Shown here: piece after piece, positions 18,062-27,211 of the stretch | How positions within the stretch are numbered: position 1 is the first letter of the stretch | How the letters are laid out: every line of letters begins with the position of its first letter | Assembly: GCF_029855045.1 (NCBI RefSeq) | Contig: NZ_CP123228.1 | Coordinates: 4,216,001-4,280,000 of the forward strand | DNA length: 64,000 bases | Origin: Piscinibacter sp. XHJ-5 | GTDB taxonomy: Bacteria > Pseudomonadota > Gammaproteobacteria > Burkholderiales > Burkholderiaceae_C | Reading direction: 5' to 3' | The notes under the pieces: model-generated | What the model was told of the DNA's origin: nothing | Seen by the model: the letters and a program-made list of their open reading frames with translations, nothing else | Databases searched by the model: none | Made by a program: the position numbers and the translations under genes

Positions 18062-19534
18062 ATGACAAGCACTCTCTCACGCAGTCTCTGGGCGCTCGCC
18101 GCCGCCACGCTGTCGCAGCAGGCCGCGGCCCAGGCCAAGCCTTTCGAGGGCGTCACGCTGAACGTGATGACCTTCACCGGTCCGCAGATCGCCGAGCCGC
18201 TGCAGCGCCGCGGCAAGGAGTTCGAGGCGGCCACCGGCGCCAAGGTGAACGTCATCACGGTGCCCTTCTCCGACCTGTACCAGAAGCTGCTGACCGATTG
18301 GGCTTCCGGCACCAACTCGATCGACGCCGCCCTGTTCGCCCCGCAGTGGATGCCCGACTACGTGACGCCCGGCTACCTCGAGGACCTGTCGCCGCGCGTG
18401 GCCAAGGACGGCAAGCTCAAGGAGGATGACATCGCGCCCTTCTTCCGCGACTTCTCGCAGAAGTACAGCGGCAAGACCTACATGGTCACGCTGGACGGCG
18501 ACTTCCAGATGGCCTACTACCGCAGCGACATCCTGCAAAAGCTCGGCAAGCAGCCCCCGCAGACCTGGGACGACTACCTCGACATCGCGAAGGCGGCGCA
18601 CGGCAAGGACTTCGGCGACGGCAAGCCGGTGGCGGGCTCGTGCATCGCCAAGAAGCGAGGCGCGCAGTCGTACTGGATGATCACGTCGGTGGCCGGCGCC
18701 TTCCTGCAGGCCAAGGGCACGCGCGAAGGCGCCTTCTTCGACCCGGCGACGATGAAGCCGCTGGTCAACAACGACGCCTTCGCCCGCGCGCTGGAGATCT
18801 ACAAGGAGACCACCAAGTACGGGCCGCCGAACGAGATCAACCTCGACGTCGGCGACACCCGCAACCTCTTCATCACCGGCCAGTGCGCGCTGACGGTCGA
18901 CTGGGGCGACATCGGCCCGCTGGCCATCGACGCCAAGACCTCGAAGGTCATCGACAAGGTCGGCGCGCTCATGCTGCCCGGCTCGCGGCAGGTGCTCGAC
19001 CGTGCGAGCGGCAAGCTGGTCGAATGCAATGCACAGCGCTGCCCGCACGCGGTCAACGGCGTCAACCGCGCACCCTTCGCCGCCTTCGGCGGCTGGTCGG
19101 GCGGCATCAACGCGAAGGCTAAGCCGAAGTCGAAGGACGCGGCCTACGCGCTGATCTCCTACCTGTCTCAACCGGAGCAGTCGAACGTCGACGTCACCAT
19201 CGGCGCGACCGGCTTCAACCCCTACCGCGTCAGCCAGTTCAAGGACCTGACGCAGTGGAAGAAGGCGGGCATGTCCGAGAAGGCGGCCAAGGACTACCTC
19301 GGCGCCATCCAGGAGTCGCTGAACTCGCCGAACATGGTGCTGGACTTGCGCATCCCGTTCAACCAGCGCTACCAGCAAGTGGCGCTGGACACCGCGCTCG
19401 CGCGCTACCTGGCCGGCGAGATCGACACCAAGGCGACGATGAAGACGATCGAGGAGGCGTGGAACGAGATCACCGCGGAGGTCGGCAAGGCCAAGCAGCA
19501 GGCCGCGTACCGCGCCAGCATCGGCGCCCAGTGA
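18062..19534 (+). CDS. ABC sugar transporter, periplasmic binding protein
   Basis: 490 aa. A Sec signal peptide (residues 1-24, ending AAAQA) precedes a family-1 extracellular binding protein: FEAATGAKVNVITVPFSDLY, GKTYMVTLDGDFQMAYYRSD, QTWDDYLDIAKAAHG, FAAFGGWSGGINAKAK. It is somewhat longer than typical sugar receptors (about 420 aa). A good site (GAGGAG) precedes ATG 18062, and the stop overlaps the next gene as GTGA. Confidence 0.9.
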   Translation: MTSTLSRSLWALAAATLSQQAAAQAKPFEGVTLNVMTFTGPQIAEPLQRRGKEFEAATGAKVNVITVPFSDLYQKLLTDWASGTNSIDAALFAPQWMPDYVTPGYLEDLSPRVAKDGKLKEDDIAPFFRDFSQKYSGKTYMVTLDGDFQMAYYRSDILQKLGKQPPQTWDDYLDIAKAAHGKDFGDGKPVAGSCIAKKRGAQSYWMITSVAGAFLQAKGTREGAFFDPATMKPLVNNDAFARALEIYKETTKYGPPNEINLDVGDTRNLFITGQCALTVDWGDIGPLAIDAKTSKVIDKVGALMLPGSRQVLDRASGKLVECNAQRCPHAVNGVNRAPFAAFGGWSGGINAKAKPKSKDAAYALISYLSQPEQSNVDVTIGATGFNPYRVSQFKDLTQWKKAGMSEKAAKDYLGAIQESLNSPNMVLDLRIPFNQRYQQVALDTALARYLAGEIDTKATMKTIEEAWNEITAEVGKAKQQAAYRASIGAQ

Positions 19535-20838
19535 AGAGCGGCCATTGGCGGGACTGGATCGACGAGCAGTCCGGCCGCCTGTTCATCGCCCCGGCGGTGG
19601 CGGTGGTGCTGGCGTTCTCGATCTTCCCGCTCGGCGTCTCGGCGCTGCTGTCGGTGTCGCGCTTCTCGCTGCAGGCCGGTGGTGTCGACCTCGCCTTCAT
19701 CGGTGCGCTGAACTACCGCAGGCTGCTGCTCGGCTCGCAGCAGTACCACTTTCTCGGCACTCAGGGCGAGCTGCCCGTGTGGGGCGGCCCGGTGCTGGCG
19801 CTGGTGGTGGCGCTGTTCGGCGCAGGCTTCGTGCGCTCGATGCGCGGACTGCCGGATGCCCGCCGCTGGACCGCGGGCTCGGCCGGCGCGCTGGGCTGCC
19901 TGCTGGCCGCGACGCTGCTCGCCCCGCTGGGGCCGTTCCAGGCCCGCGCCGCGGCGCTCATCGAGGCCGCCGATGTGCCGTGGTTCGCCTGGCTCGGCGG
20001 CGTGGCCCTGTCGCTGGTCGCCCTCGCGCTGCTGCTGCAGCGCCTCGCGCCGGGCCGCATCGGCATCGCCGGCTGGTGCGGCCGCCTGCTCGCGGCCACG
20101 TTCACGATGGTGCTCGCGATGCTGGTCATCGCGACCGGCGGACGCGGCGGGCAGCCGGGCTCGATGCTGACGACGCTGTTCTACGTGGTCGGCGGCACCG
20201 CGCTGCAGTTCGCCCTGGGACTGGGCCTGGCCATGCTCTGCGCGCAGAACATCCGCGGCCGCGACTTCTTTCGCCTGAGCTTCTTCCTGCCGCTGATGGT
20301 GACGCCGGTCGGCGTGGCCTACACCTTCCGCATGCTGGCCGACATGTCGGTGGGACCGCTCGCCCCGCTGGCGCGCTGGTTCGGCATGGGTGCCCTGACC
20401 TGGGCGCAGGACGCCTGGTCTGCGCGCTGGGTGGTTCTGCTGTCCGACGCGTGGCAATGGACACCGTTCATGTTCATCGTGCTGCTCGCGGCCGTCGAAG
20501 GCCAGTCTCGCGAGCAGGTCGAGGCTGCCCAGCTCGACGGCGCATCGTCGTGGCGCGTGTTCCGCGACATCACCTGGCCCGGCATCGCGCCGACCGCGGC
20601 CGCGCTGGTGCTGATCCGGCTGATCGAGGGCTTCAAGATCGTCGACCTGCCCAACGTGCTGACCAACGGCGGGCCGGGCATCGCCACCGAAAGCATGACC
20701 CTGCATGCCTTCATCGACTGGCGGACCCTCAATCTCGGCGGATCGGCGGCGGTGGCCTACATGCTGCTGTTCGTGGCCACCGTGAGCACCGTGAGCTTCT
20801 TCCAGTTCGTGGTGCGACCGGCGCGAGGGCCGCGATGA
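19531..20838 (+). CDS. ABC sugar permease (MalF-type), enlarged
   Basis: 435 aa from GTG 19531, which overlaps the binding-protein stop. The first membrane helix (about 17-40) and the permease core from about 212 onward are normal: LFYVVGGTALQFALGLGLAM, SFFLPLMVTPVGVAYTFRML, and an EAA loop EQVEAAQLDGASSWRVFRDI. Between them, residues about 80-205 form an extra block with about four hydrophobic segments not found in the usual 290-310 aa permease. The ATGA overlap with the next permease shows a tight operon. Confidence 0.88.
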   Translation: MKSGHWRDWIDEQSGRLFIAPAVAVVLAFSIFPLGVSALLSVSRFSLQAGGVDLAFIGALNYRRLLLGSQQYHFLGTQGELPVWGGPVLALVVALFGAGFVRSMRGLPDARRWTAGSAGALGCLLAATLLAPLGPFQARAAALIEAADVPWFAWLGGVALSLVALALLLQRLAPGRIGIAGWCGRLLAATFTMVLAMLVIATGGRGGQPGSMLTTLFYVVGGTALQFALGLGLAMLCAQNIRGRDFFRLSFFLPLMVTPVGVAYTFRMLADMSVGPLAPLARWFGMGALTWAQDAWSARWVVLLSDAWQWTPFMFIVLLAAVEGQSREQVEAAQLDGASSWRVFRDITWPGIAPTAAALVLIRLIEGFKIVDLPNVLTNGGPGIATESMTLHAFIDWRTLNLGGSAAVAYMLLFVATVSTVSFFQFVVRPARGPR

Positions 20839-21860
20839 CGCTGCTGCAAGCGTCTCGCCCGGGCGAGCTGTCGACGGCCGGCAAGCTCGCCGTCTACGGC
20901 GCGCTGCTGCTGTGGAGCCTGGTGGTGTTCTTCCCGCTGTACTGGGTGGCGATCACCTCGTTCAAGCAACCGGTGCAGGTCTTCGGAGGTCCGCTGTACC
21001 TGCCCTTCGTCGACTTCGCGCCTTCGCTCGATGCCTGGCGCTACGTGCTGGTGACGACGGGCGCAGACACATTGCGGCCCTACGTCAACTCGCTGATCGT
21101 CGCCACCGCCTCCACCGTCCTGTGCAGCCTGGTCGGCTCGATGGCCGCCTACGGCTTGTCGCGTATCGCGTACCGGCCCACGGTCGCGTCGGTGCTGCTG
21201 CTGCTCGCCAGCCTCGCGCTGACGGTGACGCTGGTGCTCGGCGCGGGCCTGTCGCTGTGGTGGTCGCTGGCGGCGGCGCTGGTAGTCTTTCTCGTCGCCT
21301 TGCGTCCGCTGCAGCGGCGCTTCCGCTCGCACCTCGGCAACGACGACATCCTGTTCTGGATCGTGTCGCAGCGCATCCTGCCGCCGGTGGTGTCGGCCAT
21401 CCCGATCTACCTCATGTTCCAGCGCATCGGCCTGCTCGACACGCACCTCGCGCTGATCGTGGCGTACATGACGGTGAACCTGCCGATCGTCATCTGGCTG
21501 ATGGTGGACTTCTTCGACGGGATTCCGCGCGAGCTGGAGGAGAGCGCCGCGCTCGACGGCGCCTCGCGCTTTCGCATCTTCTTCGACCTCATGCTGCCGC
21601 TGGCACGTCCCGGCCTGGTCGCGACGACGCTGCTGGTGCTCATCCTCGCGTGGAACGAGTACCTGCTCGCCCTCTTCCTGTCGACGGCGCACGCCCAGAC
21701 CATGCCGCTGCTGGTCGCCGCGCAGAACGCGACGCGCGGGCCGCAGTGGTGGACGATGAGCGTCCTGATCCTGCTGATGATCGTGCCGGTGATGCTGGTG
21801 ACCTTGTTCCTGCAGCGCTTCATCGCGCGCGGCTTGCTGGTGGGAGCGGTGAAAGGATGA
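20835..21860 (+). CDS. ABC sugar permease (MalG-type), with extra hydrophobic insert
   Basis: 341 aa versus about 280 for the family. The N-terminal helix ends in FFPLYWVAITSFKQP, and the EAA loop is ELEESAALDGASRFRIFFDL. Between AAYGLSRI (residue about 110) and FWIVSQRILPPVVSAIP (about 174) there is an insert of about 55-60 residues with two hydrophobic stretches (about 117-135 and 140-157). It matches the partner permease, which is also enlarged, suggesting co-evolved extra helices. ATG overlaps the previous stop. Confidence 0.88.
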   Translation: MTLLQASRPGELSTAGKLAVYGALLLWSLVVFFPLYWVAITSFKQPVQVFGGPLYLPFVDFAPSLDAWRYVLVTTGADTLRPYVNSLIVATASTVLCSLVGSMAAYGLSRIAYRPTVASVLLLLASLALTVTLVLGAGLSLWWSLAAALVVFLVALRPLQRRFRSHLGNDDILFWIVSQRILPPVVSAIPIYLMFQRIGLLDTHLALIVAYMTVNLPIVIWLMVDFFDGIPRELEESAALDGASRFRIFFDLMLPLARPGLVATTLLVLILAWNEYLLALFLSTAHAQTMPLLVAAQNATRGPQWWTMSVLILLMIVPVMLVTLFLQRFIARGLLVGAVKG

Positions 21861-22912
21861 GTTCAGCCGTGCCCGTTCGCTTCGACCGCGTCGCCAAGCG
21901 TTTCGGCGACGTCGACGTGCTGCGCGACTTCGACCTCGCCGTGCAGCCCGGCGAGTTCGTCGTGCTGCTCGGCGAGTCGGGCTCGGGCAAGACGACCGCC
22001 CTGCGCATCCTCGCGGGACTCGAGTCGGCCACGAGCGGACGCGTGCTGATCGGCGAACGCGATGTCACCGACGTGCTGCCGAAGAACCGCGACGTCGCGA
22101 TGGTGTTCCAGTCGTATGCGCTGTACCCGCACAAGACAGTGGCGGAGAACGTCGCCTACCCGCTCGACGTGCGCGGCGTCGCCAAGGACGAGCAGCGCGC
22201 GCAGGTGCTGCGGGTGGCCCGGCAGGTGCAGCTCGACGCGCTGCTCGAGCGCTATCCGCGCCAGCTCTCGGGCGGACAGCGCCAGCGTGTCGCGCTGGCA
22301 CGAGCGATGGTGCGCCGCCCGGCGGTGTTCCTGATGGACGAGCCGCTGTCCAACCTCGACGCGAAGCTGCGCGGCCACATGCGTGCCGAGCTCAAGCACC
22401 TGCAGCAGCAGCTGGGCGTGACCACGATCTACGTCACGCACGACCAGATCGAGGCGATGACGCTGGCACACCGCGTTGCGCTGCTGGAGCGCGGCGTGCT
22501 GCAGCAGCTGGACACGCCCGCGCGCATCTACAACGACCCCGCGAACCTGTTCGTCGCCGGCTTCATCGGCGCGCCGTCGATGAACTTCCTGCGCGGATCG
22601 CTGGTCGACGGCCGGCTCGCCGGCCTGGACGTGCCGACCGCCACGCGCGCCAGCCTCGCGCAAGCCGTCGTCGGCGTGCGGCCGGAGGATTGCCGCGTGG
22701 CGGGCGCCGGTGCGGCGACGCTGGAGGGGCGCATCTACACGGTGGAGCTGATCGGCGACCACACGCTGATCACGCTGGACCTGGGCGGCCAGATGCTCAC
22801 GGTGAAAGGGCCCAAGGACTTCGAGCGCGCCGACGGCGGACGGCTCGGGGTGAGCTTCTCCCCGGCCTCGACCTATGTCTTCGACGAATCCGGCGGCGAG
22901 CGCGTCCGCTGA
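21857..22912 (+). CDS. ABC sugar transporter ATPase (MalK/UgpC-type)
   Basis: 351 aa. Walker [11 protein letters not shown] (about residue 38), Q-loop [10 protein letters not shown], signature [14 protein letters not shown], Walker [13 protein letters not shown], then the H-loop [15 protein letters not shown]. The C-terminal regulatory OB/TOBE region ([24 protein letters not shown]) is present. It powers the two permeases encoded just upstream and overlaps the second by four bases. Confidence 0.94.
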   Translation: MSSAVPVRFDRVAKRFGDVDVLRDFDLAVQPGEFVVLLGESGSGKTTALRILAGLESATSGRVLIGERDVTDVLPKNRDVAMVFQSYALYPHKTVAENVAYPLDVRGVAKDEQRAQVLRVARQVQLDALLERYPRQLSGGQRQRVALARAMVRRPAVFLMDEPLSNLDAKLRGHMRAELKHLQQQLGVTTIYVTHDQIEAMTLAHRVALLERGVLQQLDTPARIYNDPANLFVAGFIGAPSMNFLRGSLVDGRLAGLDVPTATRASLAQAVVGVRPEDCRVAGAGAATLEGRIYTVELIGDHTLITLDLGGQMLTVKGPKDFERADGGRLGVSFSPASTYVFDESGGERVR

Positions 22913-22924
22913 AAAGGAGCCACG

Positions 22925-23254
22925 ATGCAACGCATGGGCATGATGATCGGCATCCGCCCCGAGAAGATCGCCGAGTACAAGGCGCTGCACGCCGACGCCT
23001 GGCCGGCGGTGCTGCAGCGCATCGAGCAGGCGAACATCCGCAACTACACGATCTTCCTGCGCGAGCCGGAAAACCTGCTCTTCGGCTACTGGGAATATCA
23101 CGGCAGCGACTTCGCGGCCGACATGGCGTTCATCGCCGCCGATCCCGAGACACAGCGATGGTGGAAGCTGTGCGGGCCTTGCCAGGTGCCGCTGGCGAGC
23201 CGGGCCGCCGGGGAGCACTGGGCGTTCATGGAGCAGGTGTTTCACACGGGATGA
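22925..23254 (+). CDS. L-rhamnose/L-fucose mutarotase (RhaM family)
   Basis: 109 aa. The family pattern MGMMIGIRPEKIAEYKALHA places Tyr18 and His22 at the same numbers as the catalytic pair of E. coli RhaM; the EYHGSDFAADM and RWW motifs follow. It interconverts anomers of a 6-deoxyhexose so that the dehydrogenase receives the right form. It lies 12 bp after the ATPase gene as the last gene of the operon. Rhamnose versus fucose cannot be decided from the sequence. Confidence 0.9.
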   Translation: MQRMGMMIGIRPEKIAEYKALHADAWPAVLQRIEQANIRNYTIFLREPENLLFGYWEYHGSDFAADMAFIAADPETQRWWKLCGPCQVPLASRAAGEHWAFMEQVFHTG

Positions 23255-23430
23255 CCGCGAGCGGCGGTCCGCTCCGTCTGCCGCCCTGCGATCCCTCGCG
23301 GCCAGGAATCTTCCCGGTACCGGGCGATAGCACCCACGGCAACGCCTTGCGGAACCCGCCGCGCCGCCGCGTGCGCACGCGAAGCGCATCGCTACGATCG
23401 CGGCAGTTCCACTGACGGAGGGGGATGCGG

Positions 23431-24408
23431 ATGGACCTGAGGCTCGCGTTGTACGAACTCGCCATGCAGCAAGGCCTCGATGCCGGGGCGTCGAGCCGCC
23501 TGCAGCGACTGGCCGGGCTGGACGAGGAACCCGCGTCGCTCGCAGCGACGCTGCCGCGCGTCATCGCCGTGCTCGGCGCTGCGCTCGGCGGACTGGGCAT
23601 CGTCTTCTGGATCGCGGCGAACTGGGATGCCATGGGGCGCTGGGGCCGCTTCGCGCTGCTGCAGTCCTTTCTGGCGGTGATGTGCGTCGGCGCGCTGTGG
23701 CGGCCTGCCGCCCGCGTTCCGTTGTCGCTGCTGGCGCTGCTGGCCACCGGTGCGCTGTTCGCCTACTTCGGCCAGACCTACCAGACCGGCGCCGACGCGT
23801 GGCAGCTCTTCGCGCTGTGGGCACTGCTCACGCTGCCGCTGGCCATCGCCGTGCGCAGCGACGTGCTGTGGACGCCCTGGGTGCTGATCGCGCTGACCGC
23901 GATCGCCCTGTGGGTGCAGGCGCACACCGGCCACCGCTGGCGCGTCGAGCCGGACGACCTGCGCGCCCATCTCGTCGGCTGGCTGCTCGCCGCCGCGCTG
24001 CTCACGGCGCTGGCGGCGCCGCTGCGCCGCTTCAGTGGTGCGGGCCTGTGGTCGCTGCGCACCGGATTCACGCTGTGGGTGGTGCTGGTCGCGAGCACGG
24101 CGCTGGGCGGCCTGTTCCATCGCGAAGTCGCGCCGCACTACGCATGGGGACTGGGGCTGTTCGCGATCGCCGCGGCGGCGCTCGCGACGCGTCGCTGGGG
24201 CGACGTCTACGGGCTGAGCGCCGTCGCCCTCGGGCTGGACACGCTGCTCGTCGCCGGACTCGCCCGCATGGTGTTCGAGGACCATCGAGGCGACTGGGTC
24301 GCTCCGCTGCTGCTCGTCGGCCTGGCGGCCGCCGGCCTGCTCGCCGCCACGGTGAGCGTCATCCTCAAGCTCTCGCGCCGCGCTGCGGAGCAGGAGGGGT
24401 CGGCATGA
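23431..24408 (+). CDS. DUF2157-family membrane protein
   Basis: 325 aa, mostly hydrophobic with about nine or ten predicted helices. A short cytoplasmic N-terminus (MDLRLALYELAMQQGLDAGA) leads to the DUF2157 motif IVFWIAANWDAMGRWGRFAL; GALFAYFGQTYQTGADAWQL is also characteristic. The function is unknown. ATG 23431 has GGAGGGGG about six bases upstream, while ATG 23425 would abut it. It overlaps the next gene by four bases, and the two families commonly occur as a pair. Confidence 0.85.
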   Translation: MDLRLALYELAMQQGLDAGASSRLQRLAGLDEEPASLAATLPRVIAVLGAALGGLGIVFWIAANWDAMGRWGRFALLQSFLAVMCVGALWRPAARVPLSLLALLATGALFAYFGQTYQTGADAWQLFALWALLTLPLAIAVRSDVLWTPWVLIALTAIALWVQAHTGHRWRVEPDDLRAHLVGWLLAAALLTALAAPLRRFSGAGLWSLRTGFTLWVVLVASTALGGLFHREVAPHYAWGLGLFAIAAAALATRRWGDVYGLSAVALGLDTLLVAGLARMVFEDHRGDWVAPLLLVGLAAAGLLAATVSVILKLSRRAAEQEGSA

Positions 24409-26015
24409 ACGTCCACCGTCTGCACGCAGTCATGCAGGCCGCTCGCGAGCAGGGCCTGGTGCCCCCGGACGCCGTGCTGTCCCGCCCCGAATCGCGGCCG
24501 TGGCCGGTGGTGCTGCTGACCGCGCTGGGCGCCTGGCTTGCCGCCGTGCCGCTGATCGGCGTCGTGGGCTTGCTGCTCGGCGACGTGCTCAGCCGCAGCG
24601 CCGGACCGTACATCGTCGGAGCGCTGATGCTGGCCGCGGCCGTGGTCGTGCTGCGCGCCCGCGAGGTGCCCGCCTTCTTCGAGCAGCTGGCGGTGCCGGC
24701 GCTCATCGTCGGCGGCGGCGCACTGGCCTTCGGCCTGTTCCGCGATCTCGACACGCAGGGCGGCGCGGCCCTGCTGGCGCTCGTCGCGATCGGGGTCGCG
24801 CTGCTGCTGCCTCGGCCCTGGCTGCGCGTGCTGCTCGGCGCGGCCGCCGCGGTGCTGATCGCCATCGCCTGCGTGCCCGAACGGGCCGTCTTCTCGCCGC
24901 TCGGACACCTGCGCTTCTGGCTTGCCTGGCACATCGTCCTTGCCGCCTGGGCCGTCGCGATGGTGGCGCAACGCCACGCGCCCGCGCGCGTCGCGGCGGC
25001 GATCGAATCGCTGGCCGCGGGCTGGCTGCTCGCCGCGCTCGCCGGCCTGGCATGGTGGTCGGGCATGAGCTTTCTGGTCGGCGCAAGCGCAGGCGGCGCC
25101 GCCGCCGACATCGCGCGCGAAGTCGCTTCGCTGCCGCGGCGGCCCGCGTCCGCCGTCGCCATGCAGGCGCTGTCCGCGGCCCTGGCCGCGGCCGCGGCGT
25201 GGCGCGTCGCGTCGGCCTGGCGCAGCGTGCGGCGGCCGTTGGTTGCGGCCACCGCGCTGGTGCTGATCGGACTCGCCGCGTTCATGCCGGCGCTGGGTGC
25301 GTCGCTGCTCGCCTTGGCGGTGTGCGCCATCACGCAGCGCCTGCGGCTCGCCGCTGCCGCCGCGCTGACCTGCGCGTGGATCGTCGGCGCGTTCTACTAC
25401 CAGCTCGCCTGGCCGCTGGCCACGAAGGCGCTCGTGCTGACCGCGGCCGGCGCTGCGCTGGCCGCAGCCGCTTGGGCCTCGATGCGGCGCGATCGGAGCG
25501 CCGCCTCGGCATCGATTCCGCGCTCGGATCGTCGCGCGCGAGCGGGCATCGCGATGACGGCACTCGCCGTGCTGGCGGTGGCCAACACCGGCATCTGGCA
25601 GAAGCAGCAGCTCATCGCGCATGGCCAGCCGGTGTTCATCGAGCTGGCGCCGGTCGACCCGCGCTCGCTGATGCAGGGCGACTACATGCGCCTGAACTTC
25701 CGCGTGCCGTCCGAGGTGGAGCAGCAGCTGGAGGGCGTGGTCACGGGCGCGCGGCCCCGCCTGGTGGCCCGGCGCGATGCGCGCGGCGTTGCCACCCTGC
25801 TTCGGCTCGACACCGGTGGCGCGCGATCGCCCGACGAGATGCTGATCGAGCTGACCCCGAAGGACGGCCGCTGGACCGTGGTCACCGACGCATGGTTCTT
25901 CGCCGAGGGCGAGGAGCGCCGCTGGGAGCGGGCGAAGTACGGCGAGTTCCGGGTCGACGCGGACGGCAGGGCGCTGCTGGTGGGGCTGCGCGGGGAAGGG
26001 CTGCAGACGCTCTGA
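24405..26015 (+). CDS. DUF4401 / GDYXXLXY-domain membrane protein
   Basis: 536 aa. Residues about 1-370 form a DUF4401-like multi-helix membrane region. After about residue 385 one more helix leads to a soluble tail with FIELAPVDPRSLMQGDYMRL, matching the GDYXXLXY family (GDYMRLNF). The two families are often separate genes; here they are one polypeptide. No enzymatic role is known. It overlaps the DUF2157 gene by four bases and ends 6 bp from the convergent globin gene. Confidence 0.83.
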   Translation: MNVHRLHAVMQAAREQGLVPPDAVLSRPESRPWPVVLLTALGAWLAAVPLIGVVGLLLGDVLSRSAGPYIVGALMLAAAVVVLRAREVPAFFEQLAVPALIVGGGALAFGLFRDLDTQGGAALLALVAIGVALLLPRPWLRVLLGAAAAVLIAIACVPERAVFSPLGHLRFWLAWHIVLAAWAVAMVAQRHAPARVAAAIESLAAGWLLAALAGLAWWSGMSFLVGASAGGAAADIAREVASLPRRPASAVAMQALSAALAAAAAWRVASAWRSVRRPLVAATALVLIGLAAFMPALGASLLALAVCAITQRLRLAAAAALTCAWIVGAFYYQLAWPLATKALVLTAAGAALAAAAWASMRRDRSAASASIPRSDRRARAGIAMTALAVLAVANTGIWQKQQLIAHGQPVFIELAPVDPRSLMQGDYMRLNFRVPSEVEQQLEGVVTGARPRLVARRDARGVATLLRLDTGGARSPDEMLIELTPKDGRWTVVTDAWFFAEGEERRWERAKYGEFRVDADGRALLVGLRGEGLQTL

Positions 26016-26021
26016 GGACCT

Positions 26022-26429
26022 TCAGCCGCCGCGGTTGCGCATCCAGTCGGCCGTGTTGAAGAACGCCGCCGCCAGCCGCTCGGCCAGCGACTCGTCGATG
26101 CGCAGCTCGTGCATCGCCTGCTTCATGCACGCCATCCACTGGTCGCGCTCGGCGATCCCGATGGAAAACGGCAGGTGGCGCGCCCGCAGCATCGGATGGC
26201 CGAAGCGGTCGACGTAGTGCGATGGCCCGCCGAGCCACCCGCACAGGAACCAGAACAGCTTGTCGCGCGAGCCGTGCAACTCGGCGGGATGCAGGGCCCG
26301 CAGCTTGGCGTAGGCGGGCTCGAGGTCCATCAGGTCGTAGAAGTGGTCGACCAGGGCGCGCACCTTCTGCTCTCCGCCCAGCCTTTCGAAGGGCGTCGCC
26401 GCCTGGCTGCCCGATTCTTCCGCGCTCAT
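26022..26429 (-). CDS. Group II truncated hemoglobin
   Basis: 135 aa. FERLGGEQKVRALVDHFYDL is the truncated-globin N-terminus with the B10 aromatic residue. RARHLPFSIGIAERDQWMAC carries the proximal His and the Trp typical of group II. Such globins bind O2 or NO, often with roles in redox or respiration. The ATG overlaps the stop of the MinD-like gene (ATGA), so its synthesis is coupled to that gene, an unusual partner. Confidence 0.9.
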   Translation of the reverse strand: MSAEESGSQAATPFERLGGEQKVRALVDHFYDLMDLEPAYAKLRALHPAELHGSRDKLFWFLCGWLGGPSHYVDRFGHPMLRARHLPFSIGIAERDQWMACMKQAMHELRIDESLAERLAAAFFNTADWMRNRGG

Positions 26430-27211
26430 GGTCGGAGCTTCTCCGCGATGGCGCCGACCGCCTTGGCGGCTGCGGAACCGGGAAAGGCTTCGAGCAGCAG
26501 CTGGCGGCGCTGCACGGCCTCGCGCACCGACGCGTCGCTGGGCACTTCGCCGGCCAGCTCGAGCTTCAGCGGCGTGTCGGTGCCGTTGCTGACGAAGCGG
26601 TCGACGACCTGCTGGAGCTGGCCCCGGATGACACGCCCTTCCCCGAGGCGACTGGCCTGGTTGACGATCAGCTGGATGACGCGGCGCTGCTGCTGGCTCG
26701 CCAGCACCTTGATCGTCGCGTAGGCGTCGGTCAGCGAGGTGGGTTCGGGTGTGGCGATCACCATCACCTCGTCGGCCAGCGACACCGCGTAGAGCACGAC
26801 ATCGGAGATGCCGGCACCCGTGTCGAGCAGGATCCGGTCGAAGCGCGGAGCCACCTTCTGGATCACCGCCAGCAGCTGCTCGCGCACCTCCGGCGTGAGG
26901 CGCGAATACTCCACCAGCCCCGAGCCCGCCAGCAGCACCGAGAAGCCGCCCGGCGCCGGCAGGATGGCATCCTCGAGCTGGGCCTTGCCGGTGAAGACAT
27001 CGTGCAAGGTGAGCTTGGGGTAGAGGTTCAGGACCACGTCGAGATTGGCCAGGCCGAGATCCGCGTCGAGCACCAGCACCCGCTCGCCGCGCCGCGCCAG
27101 CGCGGCGGCGACATTGGCCGCCATGAATGTCTTGCCGACGCCGCCCTTGCCGCTGGTGATCGCGGTGATGCGGGCGCGGCCACTGGCCGGCGTGGCGCCT
27201 GGATTCGTCAT
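26426..27211 (-). CDS. MinD/ParA-type ATPase, FleN/FlhG-like
   Basis: 261 aa. The deviant Walker A ITSGKGGVGKTFMAANVAAA, the Walker A-prime region RVLVLDADLGLANLDVVLNL, and FDRILLDTGAGISDVV are all present. LNLYPKLTLHDVFTG and the C-terminal region resemble FleN/FlhG, which limits flagellar number. No flhF is next to it, so it may be a paralogue with another spatial task. It is flanked by four-base overlaps with the GGDEF gene and the globin gene. Confidence 0.85.
   Translation of the reverse strand: MTNPGATPASGRARITAITSGKGGVGKTFMAANVAAALARRGERVLVLDADLGLANLDVVLNLYPKLTLHDVFTGKAQLEDAILPAPGGFSVLLAGSGLVEYSRLTPEVREQLLAVIQKVAPRFDRILLDTGAGISDVVLYAVSLADEVMVIATPEPTSLTDAYATIKVLASQQQRRVIQLIVNQASRLGEGRVIRGQLQQVVDRFVSNGTDTPLKLELAGEVPSDASVREAVQRRQLLLEAFPGSAAAKAVGAIAEKLRP

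Noticed and set aside
18013..18429. Open frame around the binding-protein start
   Set aside because: Out of frame with the receptor gene, with no recognisable domain.
23255..23430. Gene or regulatory RNA between the mutarotase and DUF2157 genes
   Set aside because: No frame, hairpin or promoter stands out in this gap.
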